A DNA stretch of 64,000 nt. It comes from Symbiodinium natans. Its lineage: Eukaryota > Sar > Dinophyceae > Suessiales > Symbiodiniaceae. The notes under the pieces were generated by a model. That model saw nothing but the letters and a program-made list of their open reading frames with translations. It had not been told where the DNA came from and made no database searches. Made by a program: the position numbers and the translations under genes. Below are positions 38,685 through 47,932 of the stretch, one piece after another. The first letter of the stretch is position 1. Each line of letters begins with the position of its first letter. The stretch covers positions 117,501 through 181,500 of the forward strand of contig CAJNDS010001979.1 in assembly GCA_905221605.1 (NCBI GenBank), given 5' to 3'.

Positions 38685-38760
38685 TTGTATTATTATTATC
38701 ATCATTATTATTATTATTATTACATGATTATTTTTATTTTTACTCTCATTATGTTTTCTT
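38685..38760 (+). repeat. (TTA)n-rich stretch
   Basis: A TTATTATCATCATTATTATT-type microsatellite and T-rich sequence after a good donor (accg|gtgagtctgc, 38672). The following 38780-39230 is decayed repeat without a gene. Confidence 0.7.
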
Positions 38761-39287
38761 TTGTTTTTCATTTTTTGTTTGTTATGGGTTCAGGGGTTGG
38801 GGTCCAAGTTCGGCTTGAGGGCTTTCAGTGTTCTAGGTTTATGGGGTGTTGTGATTTTGACGTTGAAGTGTGGGTGGCAGACCCTAAGCCTCCTGAACCA
38901 AAACCCTCTGAACCCTCCGAAACCCCAACAATACCCTCTAAAGCCGAAACTCCCCAAACCCAAAGCCTCAGCCCTAAACCCTCAACCCAAACCCTCAACC
39001 CTAAACCCAGACCCCAAACCCTAAGTGCATTCTCATGTGGAAATTCTGTTAGCCCCAAGTCCCGAACCCCGAACTCTCAAATCTTTGCAAGCCCTAGTTT
39101 GGCATAACCACTGATGAGCCCAAGCCCTAATCCCCAAACCCGAAGCCCTAAACCCCAAGCCCTAAACCCCAAACCCTACACCCCAAACACTAAACCCCGA
39201 ACCCTAAGGCTCAAAATCCCGTGCATAAGACCTGCCCGAGGTTTGAGCTGCTAGCACTTTTCCTGTTTGCCCCTTTCTCCGCTGTAG

Positions 39288-39456
39288 GGACATGAATTGG
39301 CGCTACAAACACATGCATGCAGCTATGGCTTAGTAGCTCAACAGCTTCGTGTCGACATCCGCCAGCTTGACAATCCCGAAAGGGCCAGCAGCCTGCAGAA
39401 GTATCTTGGGACTTTCTTTCCCCGATACCTTCAAGAGTGTGGCTGGTCATCTCGAA
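39288..39456 (+). CDS. Candidate exon of 39-42 kb gene
   Basis: Acceptor ccgctgtag|GGA, frame 0, 56 codons: GHELALQTHACSYGLVAQQL, RVDIRQLDNPERASSLQKYL, GTFFPRYLQECGWSSR. It leaves at a GT (39457). A stop follows 6 bp later in this frame, so splicing is required. The next acceptor-like AG is only 32 bp away, unusually short for an intron. The region lacks telomere repeats. Confidence 0.5.
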
Positions 39457-39488
39457 GTGATTAGCTTGGTCAATATTTTGTGCTACAG

Positions 39489-39796
39489 GGTTCGACAACA
39501 TCTCAAAATCCATGTTGCAATTTTGTGTGCGCAAGGAAGGCATAGATCAGTTGCTGTTGCAACTCTTGCTTGCGAGCCGTCTGTTCCCGCGTGACAATGT
39601 CAGGCTCCAGCATGGTCATCAAAGGAACTGGAACACTGCTTGCGCGAATTGTCCGCAGTGCAGCTTGGTGTATGAGCAAAACCACACTGGAGCCAGCTTG
39701 CTTAAGCAACATGTGCTGAGGGGCGCCTTGAGTTTCACCACTGACGACACGGAGCATCCTTGGATTCTGCAGGATTACGTTTGCTGCTCTCTGCAG
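39489..39796 (+). CDS. RapZ-like P-loop fragment, apparently frameshifted
   Basis: One frame reads VRQHLKIHVAILCAQGRHRS then VAVATL. C-x5-R within GRHRSV is the signature of the RapZ C-terminal domain (GCTGGxHRSV) and is also compatible with a phosphatase P-loop. The sensible continuation (ASRLFPRDNVRLQHGHQRNW, then NTACANCPQC with paired Cys) lies in another frame; removing one base near 39563 would connect them. It ends at a good donor (CTGCAG|gttaaa) followed by a pyrimidine-rich intron to 39881. A decayed gene, sequencing indel or unrecognised splice is possible. Confidence 0.45.
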
Positions 39797-39881
39797 GTTA
39801 AAGGTTGGGGCTTCCCTTTCCCCCCTCTTGGGTTGTCCTTTCCCTCCCCTTTTCGCCACTCGCATAGGACTTTGTTTGCAG

Positions 39882-40136
39882 CTTTGATGGTAATGCATCT
39901 GAAAATGCTACATCAAGCCAGTCCTCCCAAGATGCAATTGCCATCGTTACCTGCTTTTCCTTGAGTGCTCAGAGAAGCTGCGGCATGCACTTCGCTGGTG
40001 GAGAGGTCGACCGTGATCCCCTGTGTTGTGAAGGTTGCTGCGCTGGAGCAGTCAACCTCACTCATGGCCAACGTGAACCTGACCGCCGCATGCCCATCCA
40101 TGCTGCTGCCGTTCGTCCACGCAAAGATTCCGACGG
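39882..40136 (+). CDS. Candidate exon(s) of 39-42 kb gene
   Basis: Acceptor tttgtttgcag|C after a strong pyrimidine tract. Two + frames are open: one reads FDGNASENATSSQSSQDAIA onward to a TGA near 40165; another from about 39965 reads LREAAACTSLVERSTVIPCV and ends at a gtgagc donor (40135). Which is used cannot be decided by eye. Confidence 0.35.
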
Positions 40137-40281
40137 TGAGCGTGTGCTTCCTGCCTATATTACCTGAAATCCTCAATCAATTCCAGAAGACCCTATGACC
40201 AAATGACAGTTTCGGTGCATCAAAGTTCTCTGTGCCCTAATCTCCTTGTAATCCCTTCTTGACCATAGAAATAGCTTTCGG

Positions 40282-40633
40282 GGTTTGAGGGTTTCGGAGG
40301 AAGCCTTCAGCAAGCTATGTCTTTATTTGGGCCTTTTGAGGATTCAGGGTTGTTTGTGTATGGGATTTTGAGGGTATTTCAGGTAGTGACATTTTTGGTG
40401 GTTACGTTTGCAAATATTGTTTCATACGATTTTTTTGGTTTCTTGGGTTTTAGGGTTTAGGAGGAAGCCTTGAGCAAGCCATTTCCCTATTTTGGGTCGA
40501 TTCAGGGTTGTATTTCGGGTAGAGGCATTTTAGGGGGCTACGTTTGCAAATATCGTTTCATACGATTTTTTTGGTTTCTCGGGTTTTCGGGTTTAGAACG
40601 AAGCCTTCAGCAAGGCATTTCCCTCTTTTGGCG
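40282..40633 (+). repeat. Tandem ~140-170 bp direct repeat in an intron
   Basis: Two full and one partial copy share 'ggaggaagccttcagcaagc', 'ctacgtttgcaaatat' and 'gtttcatacgatttttttgg' blocks. They lie between inferred exons. Confidence 0.85.
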
Positions 40634-40667
40634 AAATCACCCTATCAAAATCATCCTCTCCCCACAG

Positions 40668-41067
40668 CCAGGTTACTTCGAGGACCACGCCGCGTGGATG
40701 AAGGTGGCTCTGCAGAAGCTTGTGTTCAAGCAGTTCTTGGTGCCGGGGACTGTCACATTCCGACCGGCTTTGCGAGAGATTTTGAAAGGTTCGGCAGAGC
40801 CAGAGCCGAGGGAAGGGGAGGAGCGCCTGGTTGAGCCGACTGGCCGCGCAAAGCAGGCCAAAGCGAAGTCGAAAAGCAAAAGCAAGTCGAAGGCAAAAGC
40901 AAAAGCAAAAGCCCAGGGCGGGAAACACAAGCTCCAGGAGAAGGGCGAGGAGGAGGAGGAGGAGGAGGAGGAGGAGGAGGAGGAGGAGGAGGAGGAGGAC
41001 AAGACTCGGTCGACTCCGAGGAGGATCTCGAGGCGTTTTGCCAAGGTGCTTGCCCAGCGGTTCACAG
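40668..41067 (+). CDS. Candidate exon, Lys/Ala and Glu-rich low-complexity region
   Basis: Acceptor ccccacag|CCA and donor TTCACAG|gtcagt enclose 133 codons. It starts PGYFEDHAAWMKVALQKLVF, a helical segment, continues KQFLVPGTVTFRPALREILK, then a (K/S/A)K repeat, a run of about 17 Glu and a basic end (TPRRISRRFAKVLAQRF). Charged low-complexity tracts of this kind are common in nuclear or nucleolar proteins. It shares no motif with the RapZ-like exon, so one or two genes may be present. Confidence 0.6.
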
Positions 41068-41348
41068 GTCAGTTGAAACTGTTTTGAGGATCGGAACTCC
41101 TCCTGTACAGACTGCCCATGAGTGTATGCGCCCTGCTCATGAGTGCGTGCGCTGCGGGCAGTTAGAGTTTTGTTTTCCTTGAGGAGGGGCTTGGGCCGCA
41201 AGGTTCGCAAGGTTCTGTCGGGAACTCCAGGATCACGGCGGGCTTGACAAAGCCTAGGCATGCTGAAACTGTACCTTTTCGGGCTTTAGGCAGAGGACTG
41301 CCATCTTCTTGGACCTCACTGAAAATAACGCCTTCTAATGCCTTCCAG

Positions 41349-41462
41349 GTCCTTCAAGCTTGCTTCGATCACGATGATCAGAGATGCATGACTGAACCTG
41401 CTCCTTTGCCTTCTTTTATAGGAGGTGGCTCTGAGCTTGACGTGCTCGGATCTCAGCAGTGA
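41349..41462 (+). CDS. Candidate exon of 39-42 kb gene
   Basis: Acceptor gccttccag|GTC gives VLQACFDHDDQRCMTEPAPL then PSFIGGGSELDVLGSQQ and a TGA. An alternative acceptor (tttatag|GAG, 41423) opens another frame. They may be alternative or one may be wrong. Confidence 0.35.
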   Translation, partial: VLQACFDHDDQRCMTEPAPLPSFIGGGSELDVLGSQQ

Positions 41463-41649
41463 AATCTCTGTTCACGCTGAAGATTGTACCCCATCCCCCA
41501 GCCCTACTCATCATGATTGTAATGCTTCGCCGCTTCGCTTTTCTCCTGAAAGCATGTTGAGGTTGTCCTTGCGTGACAGCGCTTTACACCCTTGTGACAG
41601 ATCCATGCTTAAGAACAAGTCACTCAGCCGAGGTCACGATTGGTTTTAA
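41423..41649 (+). CDS. Candidate exon of 39-42 kb gene
   Basis: After tttatag the frame reads VALSLTCSDLSSEISVHAED, then CTPSPSPTHHDCNASPLRFS and on to a TAA at 41647. It is Ser/Cys/His-rich without known domain. It overlaps the previous candidate in another frame. Confidence 0.35.
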
Positions 41650-41732
41650 TGCAGGTGAAGCCACTGTGCGGAGCTCGCGATCCACACTGCGCTGCACCTC
41701 AGGCATGCAACGATCGCATCGCTCCTTGACTC

Positions 41733-41808
41733 CTTCTTGGATTGGGGCTCAATCCTTTATTAGCCCCGTCCTTCTTGGATTGGGGCTCAATCCTTTATTA
41801 GCCCCGCC
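41733..41808 (+). repeat. 38-bp tandem duplication
   Basis: Two exact or near-exact copies of TTCTTGGATTGGGGCTCAAT continuing CCTTTATTAGCCCCGTCC. Each contains a GGGGCT/AGCCCC inverted pair. Confidence 0.92.
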
Positions 41809-41872
41809 TCACTGTATGCTGAGAATTTTTCTCAGCCTCCTACTGATGACGCCCTTGAATGGACTACCTATA

Positions 41873-42126
41873 TACCCTGAAACCTTCTGTCGGGGGACTA
41901 AGAGACAATCGTCTGAGATGAGTCCTGAGTGCTTCCTCTCTAACAATGCTCCTTCGGAGCTCCCTAACTTGTATTTTAGCAGCATCCTTGATTTCCTTGA
42001 GCAGCCCCGCAAGTGGGGCAGTGATTTCTCACACCTTTCTCAGCAAACCGTTGCACATGGCCTTGCGCCCAAGCAGCTTCGCACGCTTCTGGTTTCTGAC
42101 ATTAAACTCTTCAGAAAAACTGATTA
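41873..42126 (+). CDS. Candidate exon of 39-42 kb gene
   Basis: Frame reading PETFCRGTKRQSSEMSPECF, then LSNNAPSELPNLYFSSILDF and LEQPRKWGSDFSHLSQQTVA to a TAA at 42124. Composition is protein-like. The start is undefined because the frame continues upstream through the 38-bp duplication. Confidence 0.45.
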
Positions 42127-42159
42127 ATTGCTCATGCATTGGTGTGTGGTGATGCGCAG

Positions 42160-42444
42160 GACGTGCCAGGTCTCCAGAAACGCCTGGCGGCCCTCCAGCA
42201 ACATGAGTATAGAAAACGGAGGAAAAGGAGCAGTCCTTCCACGATTTTTAGGATTAGTGGTTTTACCACTTCTGTTTGCGAGTTTCTTCTTGAGATCTCT
42301 GATTTTCTCCAAAATCCTTACCATACCAGAAATGCACTCTTGCCGCCTGTGTCTGTGCGCCAATGCTGCCCGCAATGGACTCCAGAGGATGATGGCAATT
42401 TCACCATCCTTCGTGAAATTATTAACCTAGAGTTACAACCGTGA
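42160..42444 (+). CDS. Terminal exon of 39-42 kb gene
   Basis: Acceptor ggtgatgcgcag|GAC, frame 0, 94 codons plus TGA at 42442. It starts DVPGLQKRLAALQQHEYRKR, includes a basic KRRKR patch and SVCEFLLEISDFLQNPYHTR, and ends LREIINLELQP. The clean frame and acceptor make this the best-supported end of a gene on this strand. Family not recognised. The 3' flank to 42600 is T-rich non-repeat. Confidence 0.55.
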   Translation, partial: DVPGLQKRLAALQQHEYRKRRKRSSPSTIFRISGFTTSVCEFLLEISDFLQNPYHTRNALLPPVSVRQCCPQWTPEDDGNFTILREIINLELQP

Positions 42445-42606
42445 ACAGCCCCTAATATAGTATTCTTTTAATTGGGCTTTTCATTCCTTTCATATTTACG
42501 TCTTACCTCTCATTTCCAAGCTGTCACGAAATATCGTGTAGTCATGTCGTGTCACCCGTGGGGTACCACCTTTTTGTCTGACCGACGCAAATCCGGCCGA
42601 AGCTCA

Positions 42607-42765
42607 GACCCTAAACCCCAAACCCCAAAGGCCCAAACCCTAAACCCCAAACCCTAAGCCCCAAACCCTAAACCCCAAACCCGAAGCCCCAAACCCTAAA
42701 CCCCAAACCCCAAACCCCAAAGCCCAAACCCCAAACCCCAAACCCCAAACCCCAACCCCTACACC
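42607..42765 (-). repeat. CCCCAAA-rich tract
   Basis: Alternating CCCTAAA and CCCCAAA units leading into the next array. Confidence 0.9.
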
Positions 42766-42962
42766 CTAAACCCTAAACCCTAAACCCTAAACCCTAAACC
42801 CTAAACCCTAAACCCTAAACCCTAAACCCTAAACCCTAAACCCTAAACCCTAAACCCTAAACACTACACCCTAAACCCTAAACCCTAAACCCTAAACCCT
42901 AAACCCTAAACCCTAAACCCTAAACCCTAAACCCTAAACCCTAGCCCTAAACCCTAAACCCC
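42766..42962 (-). repeat. CCCTAAA array
   Basis: About 28 units, near perfect. Confidence 0.97.
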
Positions 42963-42983
42963 AAAGAAGTGCATTCTCTGAGG

Positions 42984-43053
42984 TGCAAGCCGACAGCGCA
43001 GTGCCCGGAGCCGAAGTGCCACCTGAACTGCGGCCCGCCGCCGGACCTCCGCA
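42984..43053 (+). CDS. Candidate exon, Cys-rich CxxPxCxxxC module
   Basis: After ctctgag|G the frame reads CKPTAQCPEPKCHLNCGPPP then DLR. The C-x4-C-x3-C core with Pro at the third spacer position (PEPK) matches the islands at 33148 (APPQ) and 38564 (ADPV). CCCTAAA array upstream, TTTAGGG downstream. Confidence 0.5.
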
Positions 43054-43063
43054 GGGGGGGTTT

Positions 43064-43130
43064 TGGGTTTAGGGTTTAGGGTTTGGGGTTTGGGGTTTAG
43101 GGTTTAGGGTTTAGGGTTTAGGACTTTGGG
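43064..43130 (+). repeat. TTTAGGG/TTTGGGG array
   Basis: About nine units, followed to 43620 by T- and G-rich decayed sequence with (GGT)8 at 43241-43264 and poly-G runs. No gene. Confidence 0.9.
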
Positions 43131-43734
43131 GGGCTCTTGTAGGGCTTATAGGCTTTGGCAGTGTTCCATGGGTTGATCGGTTTTCTTGTGTTTATCGTGT
43201 GGTTGTTTTTTCCTTTCTCGCATGTTTTTCGTTTTTTTCTCGGTGGTGGTGGTGGTGGTGGTGGGGGCTGTGGTTTAAGTTTTTTTTTTAGCTTGGAGGT
43301 TAGGGTTTAGAGTTGATTTTTCGGCAGGGGGGGGGGGGGGGAGGGGCTAGGGTCTTAAGTTTTTTTGGTGGAGTGAGGGGGGGGGGGGGTTTGAGGGTGC
43401 AGGGTTTAAGGGCTTGTGTGTTGTGTTTAGGGTTCGTAAACGGATCTTTGGGGTTTAGGATGTAAGGATTTGTTGGGGCTTAGGGTTCTTTGTTATTTTT
43501 GGAGTTTGGGGATTAAGGTGTTTAGGGCAAATGTCTTCAGGGTTTGTGTAGTGTATGTTCAGGTTATCGGGCTTCTCGGATGTAAGGTTTTGAGAGTCGG
43601 ACTCCCAATCACAGAATATCTGTCAACCCAAAACCCTAAACCAACCTAAGCCCTGAAACCCAAGCACTAAGCCACTAAACCCTGTGCAAACGCCTAAATC
43701 CCTAAACCTAAGCCCTAACCCCCTACTGGAAGGT

Positions 43735-44215
43735 TCTTGGGCAAGTAAGGTAACAACCGTTATTGCAACCTTCCTTAGTTCATTGTACTTGCACGACTGC
43801 CCACATGTCGAGTGTCGGCAAGCGTGCATTCGCGATGCTGGCCGCGGTCTAGATCAGCGCAAAGGTTTACTAGCAGGCCATAAATGATTGCAGGCTGACG
43901 TCTACTGGCGCCGCAGCCGTTGATCAGATGAGATTGGCCAAGTCATTACATGTTCCCTGACGCCGACACCGAGAGACAATCAAGTCTGTTGACGCCCAGC
44001 ATGGGCACATCATGGCGCTTGCACCTGTCGCGGTCCCGCAGACACTTGCCATTGTCTATGCAGATGTTTTTCGACTCATCGAAACGTGGCTCCAGGTATG
44101 GGGCTATGCATGTTTTCGAGCTTCTGTGGCAGCAAGCACGCTATCGGCGCGAGTTTGGAGGTCAACTGTCCTGAACGAACGAAACCTTACACTCTAAGCC
44201 GCAGTTTTCGGGCTG
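43735..44215 (+). other. Unique island with overlapping open frames
   Basis: A 480-bp non-repeat island. Two + frames are open near 43950-44190 (one includes AMHVFELLWQQARYRREFGG, the other ALAPVAVPQTLAIVYADVFR). No decisive splice site or motif. Confidence 0.3.
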
Positions 44216-44223
44216 TTTTGGTT

Positions 44224-44318
44224 ATAGGGCCCTTCAGGGATCTAAATCCCCCTTCCCTTCGGAGCCCCACTATAGGGTCCTTGAGGATTCTTAACCCCCC
44301 GTCCCTCCCTTAAGAACC
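44224..44318 (+). repeat. Diverged ~48-bp direct repeat
   Basis: Two copies beginning TATAGGG(C/T)CCTT with similar T/C-rich interiors. Confidence 0.6.
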
Positions 44319-44329
44319 CTAGGGTCCCA

Positions 44330-44428
44330 ACTAAACCCTAAAAACCCTAAACCCTAAACCTTAAACCCTAGATCCTAAACCCTAAACCCTAAACCCTAAA
44401 CCCTAAACCCTAAACCCTGGATCCTAAA
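44330..44428 (-). repeat. CCCTAAA array
   Basis: About 13 units with CCCTAGA/CCTGGAT variants. Confidence 0.92.
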
Positions 44429-44460
44429 CCCCTGGTGGACGTCTTGGGGCACCCCCGGAG

Positions 44461-44520
44461 GACTGCAATGCCGGCGCCGAGGGCAGCGACGCCAAGCCGC
44501 TCGGGGAGGGGGTGGCCAAG
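44461..44520 (+). CDS. Candidate exon, unknown
   Basis: Acceptor cccggag|GAC, frame 0, 20 codons: DCNAGAEGSDAKPLGEGVAK, with donor AAG|gtgggc. The size is a multiple of three with both borders consensus-like. CCCTAAA upstream, TTTAGGG downstream (44548). Confidence 0.42.
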
Positions 44521-44696
44521 GTGGGCCCAGGGATACCCTCAAAACATTAGGGTTTAGGGTTCGGGTTCAGGGTTCCCTGCTGACAGCCCAAGTTAGGACC
44601 CTGATAATCTGCTCACCGCCTGGTGTGAGACTTTTTGTGGGGTTTGAAAGGCTGCGGAGCCAGCCTCACGGTGAGCTTCAGCATTTGGGGGTTCAG

Positions 44697-44806
44697 GTTT
44701 CATCGGGTTTCGAGGGCGTTGTGAGCAACATCTGCGGCCAGAAGGTCCCTCCGGGCGGCGTCGTGGTCAGCAGAGGCGGAATTTTGTGGGGGCATCGGTT
44801 GGCTTA
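44697..44806 (+). CDS. Candidate exon, unknown
   Basis: After gttcag the frame reads VSSGFEGVVSNICGQKVPPG then GVVVSRGGILWG. The Gly/Val pattern suggests beta-rich fold. Its stop is just beyond (44805), so the donor is unclear. Probably the same gene as the exon at 44887. Confidence 0.4.
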
Positions 44807-44886
44807 GGTGGTGAGTAGTAGAGAACTTTACACCGAACCCGAAGCCTTCTAAATGAATAATGCTGTAACTCAGGATCGATTCGCAG

Positions 44887-45032
44887 GGTTCGCATTCTCC
44901 CGCCCAGAAAGTGCTTTGGCCGGCTACCTTGTCTGCGGCTCCTATTGCGTAGATAGGATGCGACGTGGGTTGGCGAAGGACTACGTAAGGGTTTTAGCTG
45001 AAAATGCTTTTGTCCATCCAATTCAGCATTGA
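44887..45032 (+). CDS. Candidate terminal exon, unknown
   Basis: Acceptor cgattcgcag|GG, then FAFSRPESALAGYLVCGSYC, VDRMRRGLAKDYVRVLAENA and FVHPIQH with TGA at 45030. A family C element begins 14 bp after the stop. Strong coding look, unknown family. Confidence 0.5.
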
Positions 45033-45046
45033 TTTTTCAAGCATAT

Positions 45047-45143
45047 GGGCGTTTCCGAAATCAGGGGTACCTTATGCGGGCCTTTAAAGTTTATTTGGGA
45101 ATCCTACTGGTTGGGGGCCTGTATCGGGGTCCCCTATTTCGCT
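45047..45143. mobile_element. MITE-like element, family C copy 3
   Basis: Best-preserved copy: left TTTCCGAAATCAGGGGTACC, right GGTCCCCTATTTCG, inverted with a one-base offset. Confidence 0.65.
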
Positions 45144-45295
45144 GACTCGATTGGTGTTTTGACTTCCAGTCAGGGGCCTGTAGGCTTTATTTTGAGGCCG
45201 GGACCTGGTTCTTGCGCTTTCATAGCAGGGTCTGGGGGTCCAGGGTGTTGTTCACTAAACCCCAAAACAGCCTCCACAAGACTTCTCGGGCCCTT

Positions 45296-45398
45296 GAACC
45301 CTAAACCCTAAACCCTAAACCCTAAACCCTAAACCCTAAACCCTAAACCCTAAACCCTAAACCCTAAACCCTAAACCCTAAACCCTAAACCCTAAACC
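45296..45398 (-). repeat. CCCTAAA array
   Basis: About 15 perfect units. 45400-45800 is decayed repeat with unassigned sequence. Confidence 0.96.
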
Positions 45399-45807
45399 CA
45401 GGGTTTTGGGTTCAGGCTCAAGTTTGGATTTTCAACTCCTCAGCGCAGAGTTCTCCTGGCTTCTTCCCAACATCCTTGCACAGGAAACCCTGGTAAGATC
45501 CTTCATCCCGTCCCCTTCCCAAAAGACCCAAAGGTAATCTACATACACTCAGAAGGTCCGCTGTTTTTTGTGGGTTAGGGGAGAATTTCCTAAACCCTAA
45601 GCCCTAAACGCCACAGCCCCTAAGGCCTGCAAAGCCCGGAAGCCTCAAACCCTGACAACCTCACACTCCCAAAGCTGAAGCTGTAAACTCACCCTAAACC
45701 CTAAACCCGAAGCCCCAAACCCTAAACCCTAACCCCTAAACCCCAAACACGATTCTGCCAGGGCTCGCAAGCCTCGACCCCAGTGCCTTCAAAACTCAGG
45801 CTCAGAG

Positions 45808-46110
45808 GGGGTTTAGGGGTTTTGGGTTTAGCGGGTTTAGGGTTTAGGGTTTAAGGGTTTAAGGGTTTTAGGGTTTTAGGGTTTTAGGGTTTTAGGGTTT
45901 TAGGGTTTTAGGGTTTAGGGGTTTGGGGTTTTGGGGGGTTAGGGGTTTTGGGGTTTAGGGGGTTAGGGGTTTCAGGGGTTTCAGGGTTTGGGGTTTGAGG
46001 CTTCAGGTTTAGGGTTTGAGGTTCGGGGCTTTAGGGGTTTAGGATCAGGTGGGGTTAAGTGCCCGGGTTCGGGGTTTTGGGTTTTGGGTTCAGGGTTTTG
46101 GGTTTAGGGC
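45808..46110 (+). repeat. TTTTAGGG octamer and decayed tract
   Basis: Eight GGGTTTTA units (45862-45915), then mixed units. Confidence 0.88.
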
Positions 46111-46510
46111 TCGAGGGCTGATTTCGGGTTCCTTTGCTGCGGCTTCCAGGTCTTAAGGAGTTTTTGCCAGAGGTTTAAGGTTTTGGGGCCCGCTAGCCTT
46201 CTGGGTTTCTAGATTTCGGGTCCCGGGTGCAACTAGACCCCCAAACCCTAAACCGGTCTCCAGGCCTTACGGTTGGGGAGGCCGCAAAAAAGGCGTGGGG
46301 CCAAAGGCACCCCCAAGAACTGAAAAAGCCCTCATAGGGTTTAGAGTTCAGGGTTCCGGGTCGAGGGTGGCCCCAACAAGCCCGTAAGTATAAGCACTAC
46401 GAACTACCTCCAGCCCTAAACTCCAGGCCCTATATAACCCGTAAACCTGTGCCCTAAACCCTATAAACCCTAAACCCCCCCCCCCCCCCTAAATGACTGT
46501 TTCCTTCCAG

Positions 46511-46583
46511 CGCGCCAGGTGCAGGTTGCGCCTGTCCCTCACCCAGATTTTTTCTCAGATTCCCCCAGTGGCACCTCTGGTGG
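46511..46583 (+). CDS. Candidate exon, unknown
   Basis: Acceptor tccttccag|C. Two frames are open; one reads RQVQVAPVPHPDFFSDSPSG then TSGG, the other is Cys/Pro/Phe-rich. Preceded by a poly-C and CCCTAAA tract, followed by TTTAGGG. Unknown. Confidence 0.3.
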
Positions 46584-46799
46584 GGTTTAGGGTTTTGAGT
46601 TTTGGGTTTAGGGTTTAGAGTTTATAGGGTTTAGGGTTTAGGGTTGAGAGTTTTGTTTTTGGGGGTTGAGGTTTTGGCCTTGAAGGATCTTAAGGGGGCG
46701 TCGGGTGCAGGATGTAGTTTTTAGGATGTTAGGGGTTTGGTTTGGGGCCATTAAGCTGTCGGTTCCCTACTGTGAGCTCATTAAGCATGGCTTGCCTCC

Positions 46800-46872
46800 C
46801 TGGCCCTAAACCCGTAGCCCTAAACCCTAAACCCTAAAGTCTCAACCCTAAACCCTAGGCCCTAAGCCCTGG
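46800..46872 (-). repeat. Short CCCTAAA array
   Basis: About nine mutated units. The neighbouring 46590-47190 interval is otherwise decayed repeat and unassigned. Confidence 0.8.
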
Positions 46873-47190
46873 ACCCTTTGAAGAAGCGGCGAATTTCCTT
46901 AGCTGTTCGAGATATGTCGACTCGGCTTTCAAAAGTGGGTGCAGGGTTCAGGGTCTGGCAACTTGGGGGCTTTTGGGGTTTAGTGGTTTGGGGGTTTAGG
47001 GGTTTAGGGGTTTAGGGGCTTAGGGGCTTAGGGTTTAGGATTTAGCTCATGGGCCATCAGGTAGCGCATTGTTCTTTTTCTTTGCCGCCTTCCTGTTGCG
47101 CTTGCAGGCCCAAACGCTGTAGCACTGTAGTCCTGAGCATGCAGTTTAAGACTTTTTGCGCTGTAAGAAGCCCGCGGTTTAGGGTTTAGG

Positions 47191-47282
47191 TTGGGATGTT
47201 CCCCCGTGTACTTACAGTCCTTAACAGGGATGACAATAAGGGGGTACCCTAATCGACTGTAGTATAAGGGGAAACATACCAA
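47191..47282. mobile_element. MITE-like element, family D copy 2
   Basis: Left TTGGGATGTTCCCCCGTGT, right ATAAGGGGAAACATACCAA, inverted ends. Confidence 0.72.
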
Positions 47283-47427
47283 GGTGTGGGGTTTATGCTG
47301 CAGGCTTTCTTGTCGCGATTGTGTAACAAAATCTCCGCGATTATGCGACCTCTGGGATGGAGGCAATGCACACCACTACTTTGCTGGTCCCTAAAGCCTA
47401 AACCTTCCAAAGCCCGAAATCTTCAAC

Positions 47428-47562
47428 CCCAAACCCTAAACCCTAAACCCTAAACCCTAAACCCTAAACCCTAAACCCTAAACCCTAAACCCTAAACCCT
47501 AAACCCTAAACCCTAAACCCTAAACCCTAAACCCTAAACCCTAAACCCTAAACCCTAAGCCC
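47428..47562 (-). repeat. CCCTAAA array
   Basis: About 19 perfect units. Confidence 0.97.
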
Positions 47563-47601
47563 TCCCCCCAACGCCCCCGAGGCTCCCGAGAAGCTTAGCA
47601 G

Positions 47602-47656
47602 CTCCCTGTGTGGCTGAGGCGCCTTCGGCGGCCCCGGTAATGTCTCCTGCTGCCGC
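47602..47656 (+). CDS. Candidate exon, Ala/Pro-rich
   Basis: Acceptor cttagcag|CT and donor GCCGC|gtgagt enclose PCVAEAPSAAPVMSPAA. The donor is a textbook GT. CCCTAAA upstream, TTTAGGG downstream. Confidence 0.42.
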
Positions 47657-47837
47657 GTGAGTGCTTGGTGTTTAGGGTGTTGGGGTTTGGGGTTTAGGGT
47701 TTAGGGCTAGGGTTTCGAGTTTGCGGTTTAGGGTTTAGGGTTTATACATAGGGTCTAACGGTTCAGGCTTGTGCTCTTCTGGCTTAAGGGTTCGGGTTTG
47801 GGGCTTCAATCCCCAAACCCCAAATCCTGAGATCAGG

Positions 47838-47932
47838 GTTTGGAGTCAGTCGGTGAGGTATCCGTTCGCTGAGTTTGCGGCGCTGCGAGGCAAGACGCAA
47901 TGGATGGAAGAAAGCCGCACTGATCCTCAGGG
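47838..47932 (+). CDS. Candidate exon, unknown
   Basis: The frame reads VWSQSVRYPFAEFAALRGKT then QWMEESRTDPQ, ending at cctcag before repeat. Aromatic and charged content look coding. Borders uncertain. Confidence 0.4.

Noticed and set aside
40673-41261. Minus-strand Leu/Ser-rich frames over the 40.7-41.1 kb exon
   Set aside because: They mirror the Glu run of the + strand exon, which has proper acceptor and donor sites.
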